A DNA stretch of 64,000 nt from positions 33,326 to 97,325 of the forward strand of contig CALVGQ010000012.1 of the NCBI GenBank assembly GCA_944327135.1, written 5' to 3'. Position 1 is the stretch's first letter. The number at the start of each line of letters is the position of its first letter. The notes beneath the pieces are model-generated. The model was not told the origin of the DNA. It saw nothing but the letters and a program-made list of their open reading frames with translations, and searched no databases. Positions 24,546 to 33,156 of this stretch are shown piece after piece. The position numbers and the translations under genes were made by a program. Source of the stretch: an uncultured Erysipelotrichaceae bacterium (GTDB lineage Bacteria > Bacillota_I > Bacilli_A > Erysipelotrichales > Erysipelotrichaceae).

Positions 24546-25579
24546 CGTTCTTCGGTTAAATAGGCCGCAAGCAGCTTCAATGTGTTCAAAACCCCATCCT
24601 GATGGGTCCGCTCCATTCCATGACTAGCACAGACTCCAGGACCGATCAAACCGCCTCGAATATCATTGCCGCCACGTAAGGCTGCCCCAGTATCAGAACC
24701 ATAAAATGGATAGATATCCACTGCATAGCCCAGTTGATTTTTCTGTGCCAGTGCAATCAGAGAGGAAGTCAGCTCGTAATCATACGGTCCTGCTGAATCT
24801 TTAGCACAGATCGAAACATCATACTCTGTACAACTTAGATCCAAGCCAATGCAGCCCATATCCACAGAAATCAGTTCAGTAATTTCTTCTGGAATGCAGC
24901 TGCTTCCATGCCCCACCTCTTCATAGGTTGAAATCAAAAAATACGTGTCAAACTGGGGAAGACAGGCATTTTCTTTCAAAGCTTTCAGCATGCCAAAAAG
25001 GATCGCTACTGAAATCTTATCATCCAAAAACCGGCTTTTTAAAAATCCAGATGGAGTCCGTACCGTTTTTGGATCAATTGCCACGATATCTCCATTTGAA
25101 ATTCCTAATTGTTTAACATCCTCTGCATTTCTAACCTTCTCATCCAAACGGATCTCCATCGTATCTTCATTGCGTTCCAGTGTATTAGCGTCCTTAAAGA
25201 CATGAGTCGCACTGGAAACAGAAAGAATCGTCCCGGTATAACGACGCCCATCTCGTGTAATCACAGTACAGTATTCTCCATCCAAGGTATTCATAATTGG
25301 GCCTCCCAGTTTTGTAATGGCCAATGTTCCTTGAGCCTTGATCGAGCGAACCATCAAGCCCAGCGTATCCGTATGAGCACTGAGTCCAATACATTTTTCA
25401 GAGGATTTCCCCTTCACCGGAAGAATCAGATTCCCCTTTTGATTCCTTTTTGTGGAATACCCTAACCGCTCAGCCTCTTCCTTTAAAAGCTGAATAGCGG
25501 ACTGCGTATAACCGGTAGGACTTGCTACCTGCAGTAATTTTTCAGCAAAATCTAAAACATAATCTAGATCAAGATTCAT
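24542..25579 (-). CDS. M42-family aminopeptidase (glutamyl aminopeptidase/FrvX type)
   Basis: Di-metal tetrahedral aminopeptidase, cytoplasmic peptide turnover. 345 aa from the ATG at 25579 (AAAGGAG eight bases upstream; an in-frame GTG lies 9 bases earlier). Metal ligands in order: SAHTDTLG, FLDDKIS, TYEEVGHGSS (catalytic and bridging Glu), ISVDMGC and SHGMERTH. PDZ-like insertion between about residues 85 and 160. Confidence 0.93.
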   Translation of the reverse strand: MNLDLDYVLDFAEKLLQVASPTGYTQSAIQLLKEEAERLGYSTKRNQKGNLILPVKGKSSEKCIGLSAHTDTLGLMVRSIKAQGTLAITKLGGPIMNTLDGEYCTVITRDGRRYTGTILSVSSATHVFKDANTLERNEDTMEIRLDEKVRNAEDVKQLGISNGDIVAIDPKTVRTPSGFLKSRFLDDKISVAILFGMLKALKENACLPQFDTYFLISTYEEVGHGSSCIPEEITELISVDMGCIGLDLSCTEYDVSICAKDSAGPYDYELTSSLIALAQKNQLGYAVDIYPFYGSDTGAALRGGNDIRGGLIGPGVCASHGMERTHQDGVLNTLKLLAAYLTEER

Positions 25580-25683
25580 GATATTCACTCCTTTTTCTTT
25601 TTTTATTTTACCACTACTTTTAAAAAACGTCCGCCCTGTTTCTTATTTCTCACTCCAAAGAGAAAAATCTTCCTGTAAAACAT

Positions 25684-25705
25684 AAAAAAAGCCCTTTAAA
25701 AGGGC
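25684..25705 (-). terminator. Terminator after tRNA-Ser
   Basis: Minus-strand stem GCCCTTT/AAAGGGC (25691-25705) followed by a run of seven T residues (25684-25690), 12 bases after the tRNA 3' end. Confidence 0.85.
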
Positions 25706-25717
25706 CTAATTCTCTTA

Positions 25718-25805
25718 TGGCGAGGAGCATGAGATTCGAACTCACGGAAGCTTTCACTTCGCCACCTTTCCAAGATGGTGCCTTAAACCACTCGGCCAAC
25801 TCCTC
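25718..25805 (-). tRNA. tRNA-Ser, anticodon GGA
   Basis: 88 bases on the minus strand. Acceptor GAGGAGT pairs with GCTCCTC (last pair T-G), discriminator G, CCA encoded at 25718-25720. D-arm TTGGCCGAGTGGTTTAAGGC, anticodon arm CCATC-TTGGAAA-GGTGG (anticodon GGA), a long variable arm as expected of class II serine tRNA, and T-arm with GTTCGAATC. It precedes its own terminator. Confidence 0.95.
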
Positions 25806-25811
25806 AAGAGG

Positions 25812-26735
25812 CTATATAATGATATAATAAACCCATCTGAAAATCAAGAGGATTATTGCTAAAATTAAAAGCCACGAAGTAAAAAAGGAGCGCCAGGCTG
25901 TTCCAGCAGCAACACTATGATGCCATAGCAGTTTCTTATTGCGATTGACACTCAATGCATACATCGAAACAGCATACGCCGCTACCGTCAGAACACCAAA
26001 AATCCAGCTATATTGTATCGGCAGAAGAAGCCCAATCACAATCATCGCATTGATGGCGAAATGAGTTATAAAAGAAGGCCAAATGCTTCGATAAACCATC
26101 GCCTGCAAAGACAAATACATGCCTAAAAACAGTATGACCAGCGGATAACCCTGATCCCAATATACTAGCATATAAAGCAACGAGCTGCTTATCATCCCAA
26201 ATGTTCCACCAGCCCAACTGGTACAGCGTAAAATGACTCCACGAAAAACATATTCTTCCAGAAACGGAACCAGCACTAAAAAGTAAAAAAGATAAAGAAC
26301 AATCAGCCATGGTTCTGAAGAATGAAAAACTGGATGAATCGTTTCCGACAGCAACAAATTAGGGTTCAAAGCATAAGCAACACTGCTAAAAAGAAACGTC
26401 AGAAACAAGTAAAAAGCAATGCCGCCACAGGCCCAGGAAATCAAGGCACTCAGGTTCAGTCGAGCAATGCTGAACAGCTCTTTAAAGCGGATTTTTAACA
26501 ACAGCCGCACTAAAAGAAAAGGAGCCAGACAAACAATAAATTTTTCAGCAATTTCCAGCCCTAAGCTGATTGCCAGGGGATTCAAAGTTTGAAAGAAAGC
26601 ATCCAATTTTTCCAATAAAAGCTTATTTTCCATCTGCAAGCCAAAAATCAATGTCCCCATGATCAACAGTCCAAGTCCGATCAGGTTAAATTGATTTCTC
26701 AGTTTTTTTCTGATAATCTTTTCCGATTGTTCCAT
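25812..26735 (-). CDS. CPBP-family intramembrane metalloprotease (CAAX protease-like)
   Basis: 307 aa polytopic protein with about eight hydrophobic segments. The ABI/CPBP motifs are FLEEYVFRGVIL (EExxxR) and SFITHFAINAMIV (HxxxN-type). Members process prenylated or peptide substrates or protect against self-produced bacteriocins; nothing here fixes a substrate. The ATG at 26735 has AGGAG seven bases upstream and is preferred over the frame opening at 26795. It ends 6 bases before the tRNA-Ser 5' end. Confidence 0.85.
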   Translation of the reverse strand: MEQSEKIIRKKLRNQFNLIGLGLLIMGTLIFGLQMENKLLLEKLDAFFQTLNPLAISLGLEIAEKFIVCLAPFLLVRLLLKIRFKELFSIARLNLSALISWACGGIAFYLFLTFLFSSVAYALNPNLLLSETIHPVFHSSEPWLIVLYLFYFLVLVPFLEEYVFRGVILRCTSWAGGTFGMISSSLLYMLVYWDQGYPLVILFLGMYLSLQAMVYRSIWPSFITHFAINAMIVIGLLLPIQYSWIFGVLTVAAYAVSMYALSVNRNKKLLWHHSVAAGTAWRSFFTSWLLILAIILLIFRWVYYIII

Positions 26736-26823
26736 TACTTCGCTCCTATCTGTATCGTATCCTGTGTTCACCGCAGAAACAAAAAAGTAAGTCAAAAATT
26801 CAACGATCTTTCTTTGATTCCTA

Positions 26824-27312
26824 CTAGATCCCGATTTCTTTTCGAATCAACGCAAGAAAGCGCTCCTGGTTGCTTTGAAATGGCTGCGGCTCAAAATGAT
26901 TGATCTGCAGCAATGCGCTTTTTAGCTCTTCACGATTTTTACAAGACAAAATATAGCCTTTTTCACAAAAACTGTCAATTAATTGACATTGATGATCGTT
27001 GTGATGTTCTCCATACTGAGCCAGACGCGGAGAAGCAATGATTTTCTTTCCCATTTTTAAAGCTCCAACAATTGTCCCTGCTCCACCATGGGTAATAACT
27101 AGATCCGCCTCTTTCAGCAAAACATCAAATTCTTTCATATCGATATAATCAAAAATTTTCATCCGATCGCTTTGAAACTCAGTGTAGCCGGCTTGAACGA
27201 TGACTTCTTCGTTCCAGTTCAGTTCCTCAAGAACACTTTCAAGCATTTCCAGTAATCGACGAAATGGTTTATCCTGTGTTCCTAGCGTCACTAAAATTTT
27301 CAAAAAATCCAC
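26824..27312 (-). CDS. Alg13/PssE-like glycosyltransferase catalytic subunit (GT28 C-terminal domain)
   Basis: 162 aa corresponding to the donor-binding half of a GT28 enzyme: ILVTLGTQDKPFRRLL, ADLVITHGGAGTIVGALKMGKK (UDP-sugar site) and PRLAQYGEHHNDHQ. It acts with a membrane-tethered Alg14-like partner, encoded directly upstream with a 13-base overlap. Probably adds the second sugar of a lipid-linked glycan. Start is GTG 27312 or the TTG at 27303; the GGGGGGTGGA stretch fits the latter. Confidence 0.87.
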   Translation of the reverse strand: MDFLKILVTLGTQDKPFRRLLEMLESVLEELNWNEEVIVQAGYTEFQSDRMKIFDYIDMKEFDVLLKEADLVITHGGAGTIVGALKMGKKIIASPRLAQYGEHHNDHQCQLIDSFCEKGYILSCKNREELKSALLQINHFEPQPFQSNQERFLALIRKEIGI

Positions 27313-27770
27313 CCCCCGACCACCGCCTCAGGATAAAAACGAAGCATCGTTTCCCACTGAACAATAAAAGTATCCGCAATCGGATAAATCAGTTTCCCTG
27401 CTTTTGTTGGCGTTTGACTGTTAGCAAACGTCTCTATCCAAATCACTTTCTTTTTAAAGAAATGAGCGATAAAGCAAAGAGGCACCGCAGTATGGGTCCC
27501 TGTTGTCACAATCACCTCAGGACGCAGAGAACAAAACAACAGCAATGATTTCAGCCAGTTAAACGCAAATTTGAAAAGGTAAGAAAACAAATGCTGCTTT
27601 GTGCCATAGACCAGATAATAAACTGGACAGTCCAGTTCCTCCTTCAGCTGGCTATTGGACTTTGTTTTTTCCGTAATTACGACAGCTTCCACTTCCGTAA
27701 ACAGCGGCTTCAGCTGAAGCAATTCTGTCAAATGACCGCCGCAGGATGAAATAAAAACTACTTTTTTCAT
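27300..27770 (-). CDS. Alg14/PssD-like glycosyltransferase membrane subunit
   Basis: 156 aa: N-terminal VVFISSCGGHLTELLQLKPLF, a hydrophobic region near residues 66-85 (FKFAFNWLKSLLLF), and VIVTTGTHTAVPLCFIAHFF. Alg14-type subunits recruit the Alg13-type catalytic subunit to the membrane. No other polysaccharide genes are near, so this pair probably serves a short glycolipid or wall glycan (inference). SD AGGAG before the ATG. Confidence 0.87.
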   Translation of the reverse strand: MKKVVFISSCGGHLTELLQLKPLFTEVEAVVITEKTKSNSQLKEELDCPVYYLVYGTKQHLFSYLFKFAFNWLKSLLLFCSLRPEVIVTTGTHTAVPLCFIAHFFKKKVIWIETFANSQTPTKAGKLIYPIADTFIVQWETMLRFYPEAVVGGWIF

Positions 27771-27787
27771 AAACTCTCCTCAAAACA

Positions 27788-27808
27788 AAGGGTGTTTTCA
27801 CACCCCTT
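27788..27808 (-). terminator. Hairpin after the ACP-PtsI gene
   Basis: AAGGGTGT (27788-27795) pairs with ACACCCCTT (27800-27808) around a TTTC loop; the following T run on the minus strand is interrupted (TTTGTTTTG), so termination may be partial. Confidence 0.65.
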
Positions 27809-27816
27809 ATTTTAAC

Positions 27817-29754
27817 TTATTTTAAACAATTTTTCACCAGCTCCAGTACTTCTTGTTCTGTACTGCAAGCCAACGCTTTTTCAGCCATCGCTTCCATCTC
27901 TTTCTTGGAGAGACGGCGAATCAAGCGACGAGTTCGCAAAATTGAAGTTGCCGACATCGAAAATTCATCCAATCCCAGGCCCAGCAGCAATGGAGCGGCC
28001 ATTTCATCGCCGGCCATTTCACCACACATGCCAACCCATTTGCCTTCCTTATGAGCGCCATCGATGGTCATCTTGACCAGACGCAGAATCGATGGATTGC
28101 ACGGCTGATACAGATAAGAAACTTTTTCTGACATCCGATCTGCTGCCATGGAGTACTGGATCAGGTCATTGGTTCCGATTGAGAAGAAATCTGCTACTTT
28201 AGCAAATTGATCTGCCAGCACTGCTGCCGCAGGAATTTCAACCATCATACCAACTTCGATCTTTTCAGAAACCGCTGTTCCCTCTGCAATCAGTTTCGCT
28301 TTTTCTTCTTCAAAGATGCTCTTTGCTTCATTGAACTCATTGATCGTTGCAATCATCGGGAACATGATGCACAGCCGACCATAAATACTTGCTCGAATCA
28401 GCGCCCGCAGCTGAGTTCTGAAAATATCTTTACGATCCAAGCAAAGGCGGATTGCACGATAGCCTAAGAACGGGTTCATTTCCTGAGGAAACTCAAAATA
28501 ATTCAGCTTCTTGTCCCCGCCGATATCCAAGGTACGTACAACAACTTTCTTTCCCTGCATATTTTCCAAAACTGTTTTATAGGCTTCAAACTGTTCATCC
28601 TCAGTTGGGAAATCGTGTTCACTGTCCATATACAGGAACTCTGTCCGATACAATCCAACGCCTTCTCCACCATTATTCAAAACACCTTCTACATCTTTCG
28701 GCGTGCCAATGTTTCCCGCCAGTTCCACTTCATGGCCATCTACGGTTTCGCTCTTGGCATCCTTCAACACCTTGAGTGCTTCTTTTTCTGCCTTGAAGGC
28801 TTCCGCTTTTTGCGTGTATTCAGCAATCTGTTCAGCTGTCGGATTCAAAATGACCGTCCCTTCAATCGCATCCAGAATGATCTGATCTCCCTGTTTCGCC
28901 TGTTCCATGATCCCAGCTGCACCCACTACGGCCGGGATTTCCAGACTTCTAGCCATGATTGCACTGTGACTGGTTCTTCCTCCAATCGCGGTAGCAAACC
29001 CCAATGTAAACTGTTTGTTTAACTGCGCCGTATCTGATGGAGTCAAATCTTCCGCAACAATGACGACCTGCTCATCAATCGTCGTCAGATCTGGAATTAC
29101 CGCTCCAACAAGATTGCACTTCAAACGGAAAGTCACATCCCGAACATCTGCAGCCCTTTCTTTGAAATAGTCATTATCCATGGATTCAAACATCGAAATC
29201 ATCATATTAGCGACCGTCTCGGTTGCATATTCTGCATTGCAGCTTTCATTTTTAATCATCTCGATAATTTGACCCGATAATTCCGGATCGTTGGCCATCA
29301 TCAGATGGGCATCAAAAATCGCCAGTTCTTCTTCTGACAGGTTTCCCTCTGCTTTCGCCTTGACCTGCTCAATATCCGCCTGAGTTTTAGCCAAAGCGGC
29401 TTCAAATTTCTTAATTTCTTCAGTGCTGTCGCATTCTTTTTTCTCGATGTTTAAAACCGGCTGCTCCAGCTTGTAAACCTTTGCAATAGCAACTCCTGAT
29501 GATGCTGCGATCCCTTTTAACATAGTTTTACCTCCCACTGAATCGATTGCGTCGATGATGTCTTGAACACAGCGAAATTCCAGCATTTCCTCATCCTTAA
29601 AAGCAATGTCCAGCTGTTCTTCAATTTTTACCAGAAGGTCTACCACATCCATGGAATCCAATCCAAGCTCCCGAAAGTTGGACTGCGGATGCACAGCAAT
29701 CTTCAGCCGCATTTTCCTGGCAACCATTGAAAGAACAAATTCTGTGTGTTCCAT
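27817..29754 (-). CDS. ptsI: Acyl carrier protein fused in frame to PTS enzyme I (PtsI)
   Basis: A 645-aa frame. Residues 1-77 are a complete acyl carrier protein with the phosphopantetheine site [13 protein letters not shown] (Ser34) and the helix III region [12 protein letters not shown]. From residue 78 ([20 protein letters not shown]) follows a normal enzyme I: phospho-His in [49 protein letters not shown] and MCGEMAGD. Enzyme I passes phosphate from PEP to HPr for sugar uptake. The codons before residue 78 contain GGAGGT six bases before ATG 29523, a perfect internal ribosome site, so free PtsI (568 aa) can also be made. HPr is not in the window. Confidence 0.9.
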   Translation of the reverse strand: MEHTEFVLSMVARKMRLKIAVHPQSNFRELGLDSMDVVDLLVKIEEQLDIAFKDEEMLEFRCVQDIIDAIDSVGGKTMLKGIAASSGVAIAKVYKLEQPVLNIEKKECDSTEEIKKFEAALAKTQADIEQVKAKAEGNLSEEELAIFDAHLMMANDPELSGQIIEMIKNESCNAEYATETVANMMISMFESMDNDYFKERAADVRDVTFRLKCNLVGAVIPDLTTIDEQVVIVAEDLTPSDTAQLNKQFTLGFATAIGGRTSHSAIMARSLEIPAVVGAAGIMEQAKQGDQIILDAIEGTVILNPTAEQIAEYTQKAEAFKAEKEALKVLKDAKSETVDGHEVELAGNIGTPKDVEGVLNNGGEGVGLYRTEFLYMDSEHDFPTEDEQFEAYKTVLENMQGKKVVVRTLDIGGDKKLNYFEFPQEMNPFLGYRAIRLCLDRKDIFRTQLRALIRASIYGRLCIMFPMIATINEFNEAKSIFEEEKAKLIAEGTAVSEKIEVGMMVEIPAAAVLADQFAKVADFFSIGTNDLIQYSMAADRMSEKVSYLYQPCNPSILRLVKMTIDGAHKEGKWVGMCGEMAGDEMAAPLLLGLGLDEFSMSATSILRTRRLIRRLSKKEMEAMAEKALACSTEQEVLELVKNCLK

Positions 29755-29785
29755 CTCTCCACCTCACTTATGATGATAGCATTTT

Positions 29786-30115
29786 TTAAGCATGTAAGCA
29801 ACGCAAAAATTTATCGACTGCCTGAACTTTCAGGCGGTGGTAGGTGCTTCTTGAAAAGTACTCCAAATACCATTGCCCTTCTTTAGGATGCATGTAATCA
29901 TAGCGGATGATCTTTCGCTCATCCTGCGTCAGTTCTTGCAAAGCATCATCCACCAACATGCAAGTTGTCTTATCATAACGATAGATTTCAAAGTTTTCCC
30001 GGACGCTGTCACAGATTTCATAGCGATGGATCCGATTTGACGACTTGCGATAACATTTCATCAGATAACGAACTATTTGTTCTTTCTGCTGAAAAGAAAG
30101 ATTTTCATCAAACAT
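29786..30115 (-). CDS. MG284/MPN403-family-like small protein
   Basis: 109 aa. It resembles small proteins of the MG284/MPN403 family found in Mollicutes and related Firmicutes, function unknown: FSFQQKEQIVRYLMKCYR, CMLVDDALQELTQDERKIIRYDYM and STYHRLKVQAVDKFLRCL, the last resembling a sigma-factor region 4-like helix-turn-helix. The frame extends upstream to 30217, but the ATG at 30115 has GGGAGG nine bases away and the family-like part starts there. It lies 31 bases upstream of the ACP-PtsI gene in the same direction, so the two probably share a transcript. Confidence 0.65.
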   Translation of the reverse strand: MFDENLSFQQKEQIVRYLMKCYRKSSNRIHRYEICDSVRENFEIYRYDKTTCMLVDDALQELTQDERKIIRYDYMHPKEGQWYLEYFSRSTYHRLKVQAVDKFLRCLHA

Positions 30116-30245
30116 CTTTTCTGTCCTCCCGTTTATATATACGCAGTCAGAAAAACATTCCTTCTTCATTTTGAAATGCTTCTCAAAAAAGTTACCCGTC
30201 GACAAATAGTCAGGCATGTTTTAAAATAGATTTGGAGGTTTTTTT

Positions 30246-30893
30246 ATGACTAATCAATCTACCAGCTTATCAATTCAGCGAATTTTAATGACTTTGGCGC
30301 TCTATTTCATAATGCCATGGGGAGCACGCCTGTTGGATATTTTGCTTCAAAATCAGACCATCTCGCAGACAGTCATGCTGCATACGATCACTCTGCTGCT
30401 GGTTATTCTTAATTTCGATATTCTTGATCTGCACGCCCGTCGGCTGAAAGGAAAAATCGGTGATTTCCTCTTCTTTTCCATTCTGGCGCTTTTTTGCACC
30501 TCTTTGATTGCCTTTTTTAACCAGCAATGGCTGCATGCAAGTGTTTGGACTCCACAGGAAGAAGTGCTCCATACCTATACTTTTTTCATTCCCACCATTT
30601 TGCTGGCTTACTCTTTTTCTTATGCAGTCAGTTTCATGATTACCTTCAAATCGATTACCGACCGCTTTAAAATCCAATTAGGTGAAAAGCTCATCATCTT
30701 CTTTTCCGGTGTCTTTGTCGGTCTTTTTGCCGCGCTCTCCCAATGCCCTCAATGGCAGCTCAGCACTTTTATTCCGTTGTTTATTTATTTTACTTTGATT
30801 TCCATCATTGGTTCTTATACCTATAATCAAACCCACTCGATCCTTCCTATGATCTTAGGCTACGGTCTTTCCTTAATGCTCTGGTTACTTTGA
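30246..30893 (+). CDS. Polytopic membrane protein of unknown function
   Basis: 215 aa with six to seven hydrophobic segments (for example [66 protein letters not shown]). The last part, [22 protein letters not shown], is vaguely like the end of CPBP proteases, but the EExxxR motif is missing. Strong SD GGAGG. It converges on sigE with a 9-base overlap of coding ends. Confidence 0.65.
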   Translation: MTNQSTSLSIQRILMTLALYFIMPWGARLLDILLQNQTISQTVMLHTITLLLVILNFDILDLHARRLKGKIGDFLFFSILALFCTSLIAFFNQQWLHASVWTPQEEVLHTYTFFIPTILLAYSFSYAVSFMITFKSITDRFKIQLGEKLIIFFSGVFVGLFAALSQCPQWQLSTFIPLFIYFTLISIIGSYTYNQTHSILPMILGYGLSLMLWLL

Positions 30894-31595
30894 TCCGATT
30901 TCATTTTTCATCATCTGATTTCGTAATTTAGCCAAGATCTTCTTCTCCAGACGAGAAATATAGGACTGCGAAATTCCCAAGATATCGGCAATATCTTTTT
31001 GAGTTTTTTCTTCCTGGCCGATTCCATATCGCATTTCTAGAATCATTTTTTCTTCTTTTTCCAAGCTATTCAAAGCGGCATATAACTGCCGCTTGTCCTC
31101 TTCAGCATAGAATTCCTGGATTACAATGTCTCCAGATGTTCCCAAAATATCACTTAGCAGCAATTCATTACCATCATAATCGATATTGAGCGGTTCGTCG
31201 AAAGAAACCTCAGTCTTTCGGCGGCTTTTTTTTCGCAAATACATCAAGATTTCATTTTCAATGCATCGTGAAGCATACGTAACCAATTTGATGTTTTTAT
31301 CGCGCTTGAATGTATTGATCGCTTTGATCAATCCAATAGTTCCGATACTAATCAAATCTTCCATGAAAATCGGATTTGTTTCATACCGTTTGGCAATATA
31401 AACAACCAATCGAAGATTATGCTCAATCAATCGATCACGCGCCTGTAAACTGCCCTCCTCCAGCTCTTTTAATGCCAGCTCTTCCTCCTCTTTACTAAGC
31501 GGATGAGGCAACACATCATTTCCCTGAATAAAGAAAATCGTGGTTTCAGGCCAAAAAAATTGTTTCAGCCATAATAAGATACGTTTGATCCCCAT
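30885..31595 (-). CDS. sigE: Sporulation sigma factor SigE (pro-form)
   Basis: Mother-cell sigma factor of early sporulation. 236 aa: an N-terminal pro-sequence (about 28 residues with a hydrophobic helix, ending [19 protein letters not shown], close to the known processing region), region 2 with [30 protein letters not shown], and region 4 with [19 protein letters not shown]. It is activated by the protease encoded by the adjacent spoIIGA (1-base gap). Its presence shows the organism is a spore former or a recent descendant of one. Confidence 0.95.
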   Translation of the reverse strand: MGIKRILLWLKQFFWPETTIFFIQGNDVLPHPLSKEEEELALKELEEGSLQARDRLIEHNLRLVVYIAKRYETNPIFMEDLISIGTIGLIKAINTFKRDKNIKLVTYASRCIENEILMYLRKKSRRKTEVSFDEPLNIDYDGNELLLSDILGTSGDIVIQEFYAEEDKRQLYAALNSLEKEEKMILEMRYGIGQEEKTQKDIADILGISQSYISRLEKKILAKLRNQMMKNEIGSK

Positions 31596-31596
31596 T

Positions 31597-32316
31597 TCAA
31601 CAAAACAGCCGTGAATTCAACAGACAGTCGATTGGCTGATTCAACTGACTGCTGAAGGCAGCATAAGCATGCTGCCAGGTCTTATCGATCTGAATCTCAC
31701 AGGGATAAACCAGACATTGATTCTGATTGCAGACCGTTCGAAAATGCACTTCCGTCCCTGTCATTCCTTCAGTTAAAAATGAATATTTCCCTGCTAAAAA
31801 TAACACTGGACAATTTCGATGCCGCAAAAGATTTCCGCTATCTAGATAGCCACGCAATGTTATCTGATTTCCATGGATCCGGATCTGAACAGGCATTTGA
31901 AATGTCTCCTGAAAAAAACGCGGTGCTACCCATTTTCGAAAAATCAAAAACAAAAGCAGCAAAACAAATAGGTAGCTCAGCCAGCTCCATGTGCCCTGCG
32001 GTACAAACAAGACTCCCTGAACCAAAAGACCCTGTGTCCAGTATTTTCCAAAAGTAAGAAGAAAAAGACGGCACAGCTCCATTTGCAGCATCGCTTTCCA
32101 ATGCACCCGGTACAACCACAATGCAGGGATGATTTCTGCTAGAAAAACTAAACTGATTTGACGATATCCCCATACTGCTGCAGCACTGCTCAAAGCACTG
32201 ATCACCAAGATTTTTTTAAAGAAAAACGGTCGGGGAATCAACGCAAAAGCCAGACCATGACTGCTTAACGCAATTCCCGTCATCATCAGCCAAGCAACTT
32301 CAAAATAGCTATTCAC
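31597..32316 (-). CDS. spoIIGA: Sigma-E processing peptidase SpoIIGA
   Basis: Septal membrane aspartic protease that cleaves pro-sigma-E. 239 aa from the GTG at 32316 (AAAGGAGG upstream), shorter than the roughly 309 of B. subtilis; the frame is open to 32391 without an SD. The N-terminal half has about five membrane segments; the C-terminal half holds the catalytic aspartate in [14 protein letters not shown]. Directly upstream of sigE, as in Bacillus and Clostridium. Confidence 0.9.
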   Translation of the reverse strand: MNSYFEVAWLMMTGIALSSHGLAFALIPRPFFFKKILVISALSSAAAVWGYRQISLVFLAEIIPALWLYRVHWKAMLQMELCRLFLLTFGKYWTQGLLVQGVLFVPQGTWSWLSYLFVLLLLFLIFRKWVAPRFFQETFQMPVQIRIHGNQITLRGYLDSGNLLRHRNCPVLFLAGKYSFLTEGMTGTEVHFRTVCNQNQCLVYPCEIQIDKTWQHAYAAFSSQLNQPIDCLLNSRLFC

Positions 32317-32406
32317 AGTTTCCTCCTTTCCTGAATCTATCTTACACTCAGACTTTCGGCGAATTTTGTCTGTTTCTTGAAACCTTAGCAAAGACCCCTA
32401 CAAATT

Positions 32407-32435
32407 AAAAAAGACGGGATGCTCCCGTCTTTTTT
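32407..32435 (-). terminator. Terminator after hpf
   Basis: AAAAAAGACGGGA-TGC-TCCCGTCTTTTTT, a 13-bp perfect stem with flanking A and T runs, immediately after the hpf stop codon. Confidence 0.92.
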
Positions 32436-32965
32436 CACGCAGTCTCGATGCAGCCGTATCCACCGTCATTTCGTTTGTAGACCACAGAAATACGGTCGGT
32501 TTCTTCATCAGTATAAATAAAGAAACTATGATTCAGCATTTCCATGCGCATAATGGCCTCCTCTAAATCCATCGTTTCTGCTTCCACCGTTTTAGTTCTA
32601 ACCAGTACATCTTGCCGGGAATCCTTTTCCTCCACTTCTTCTTCTAAAAAAGAAAGAGCCAGTTTTTCACGGTTTTTTCTGGACAAACGGGTTTTTTGCC
32701 GGCGAATCTGATCCTCCAGCTTATCCACCGCTAAATCGATTGCAGCATACAAATCTTCATGTACTACTTCCGTTCTCAAAATAGCAACTTTGGTTGGAAT
32801 GGTGACCTCAATTTTTTGGTTGGTAGGATATACACGAACAACGACTCTTGCGGATGTATCCTCATCAATAAGAAAATATTTCTTCAAAAAACCAAGCTTT
32901 TGTTCGATTCGACTTCTCATCGCATCCGTTACAGTTATGTTTTTGCCAACAACTTCAATTTTCAT
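32435..32965 (-). CDS. hpf: Long-form ribosome hibernation promoting factor
   Basis: Binds the 30S decoding region and dimerises ribosomes into 100S particles in stationary phase. 176 aa: N-terminal S30AE domain (residues 1-100, MKIEVVGKNITVTDAMR, DLYAAIDLAVDKLEDQIRRQKTR), acidic linker, and the C-terminal dimerisation domain with VVYKRNDGGYGCIE. TTATAAT lies 29-34 bases upstream of the ATG as a -10. Confidence 0.94.
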   Translation of the reverse strand: MKIEVVGKNITVTDAMRSRIEQKLGFLKKYFLIDEDTSARVVVRVYPTNQKIEVTIPTKVAILRTEVVHEDLYAAIDLAVDKLEDQIRRQKTRLSRKNREKLALSFLEEEVEEKDSRQDVLVRTKTVEAETMDLEEAIMRMEMLNHSFFIYTDEETDRISVVYKRNDGGYGCIETA

Positions 32966-33048
32966 AGTTTGATTCCTCCTAAACTATATCTTTATTATAA
33001 TGGCACTTTCAAGAATTTAATACTCTTTTAATCCCAAAGACAGCATGC

Positions 33049-33096
33049 TATAATAAAGACACATGAGGGTTTGGCAGTGACAACCCTCTTTTTTTA
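33049..33096 (+). promoter_or_regulatory. -10 element followed at once by a terminator hairpin
   Basis: TATAAT (33049-33054) is followed after 10 bases by GAGGGTT (33065-33071) pairing with AACCCTC (33082-33088) and a run of T residues. The predicted transcript would be only some 35 bases. The -35 (TTTTAA at 17 bases) is weak, so this may be a fortuitous -10 next to a terminator. Confidence 0.4.
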
Positions 33097-33121
33097 TTAT
33101 CTTTCAAGTGGAAGCAGCTAA

Positions 33122-33156
33122 AATAAAGCGTACTTCTGTACGAAGTACGCTTTATT
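33122..33156. terminator. Terminator overlapping the DUF349 gene stop
   Basis: AATAAAGCGTACTTC (33122-33136) pairs perfectly with GAAGTACGCTTTATT (33142-33156) across a 5-base loop. The stop codon of the DUF349 gene is within the stem. Confidence 0.7.

Noticed and set aside
26824..27770. MurG-like frameshifted single gene
   Set aside because: The two frames match the known two-subunit Alg13/Alg14-type enzymes, each with its own start, so they are not a broken single gene.
30246..30893. CPBP protease call for the membrane protein
   Set aside because: The EExxxR and HxxxN motifs are absent; only the general topology is similar.
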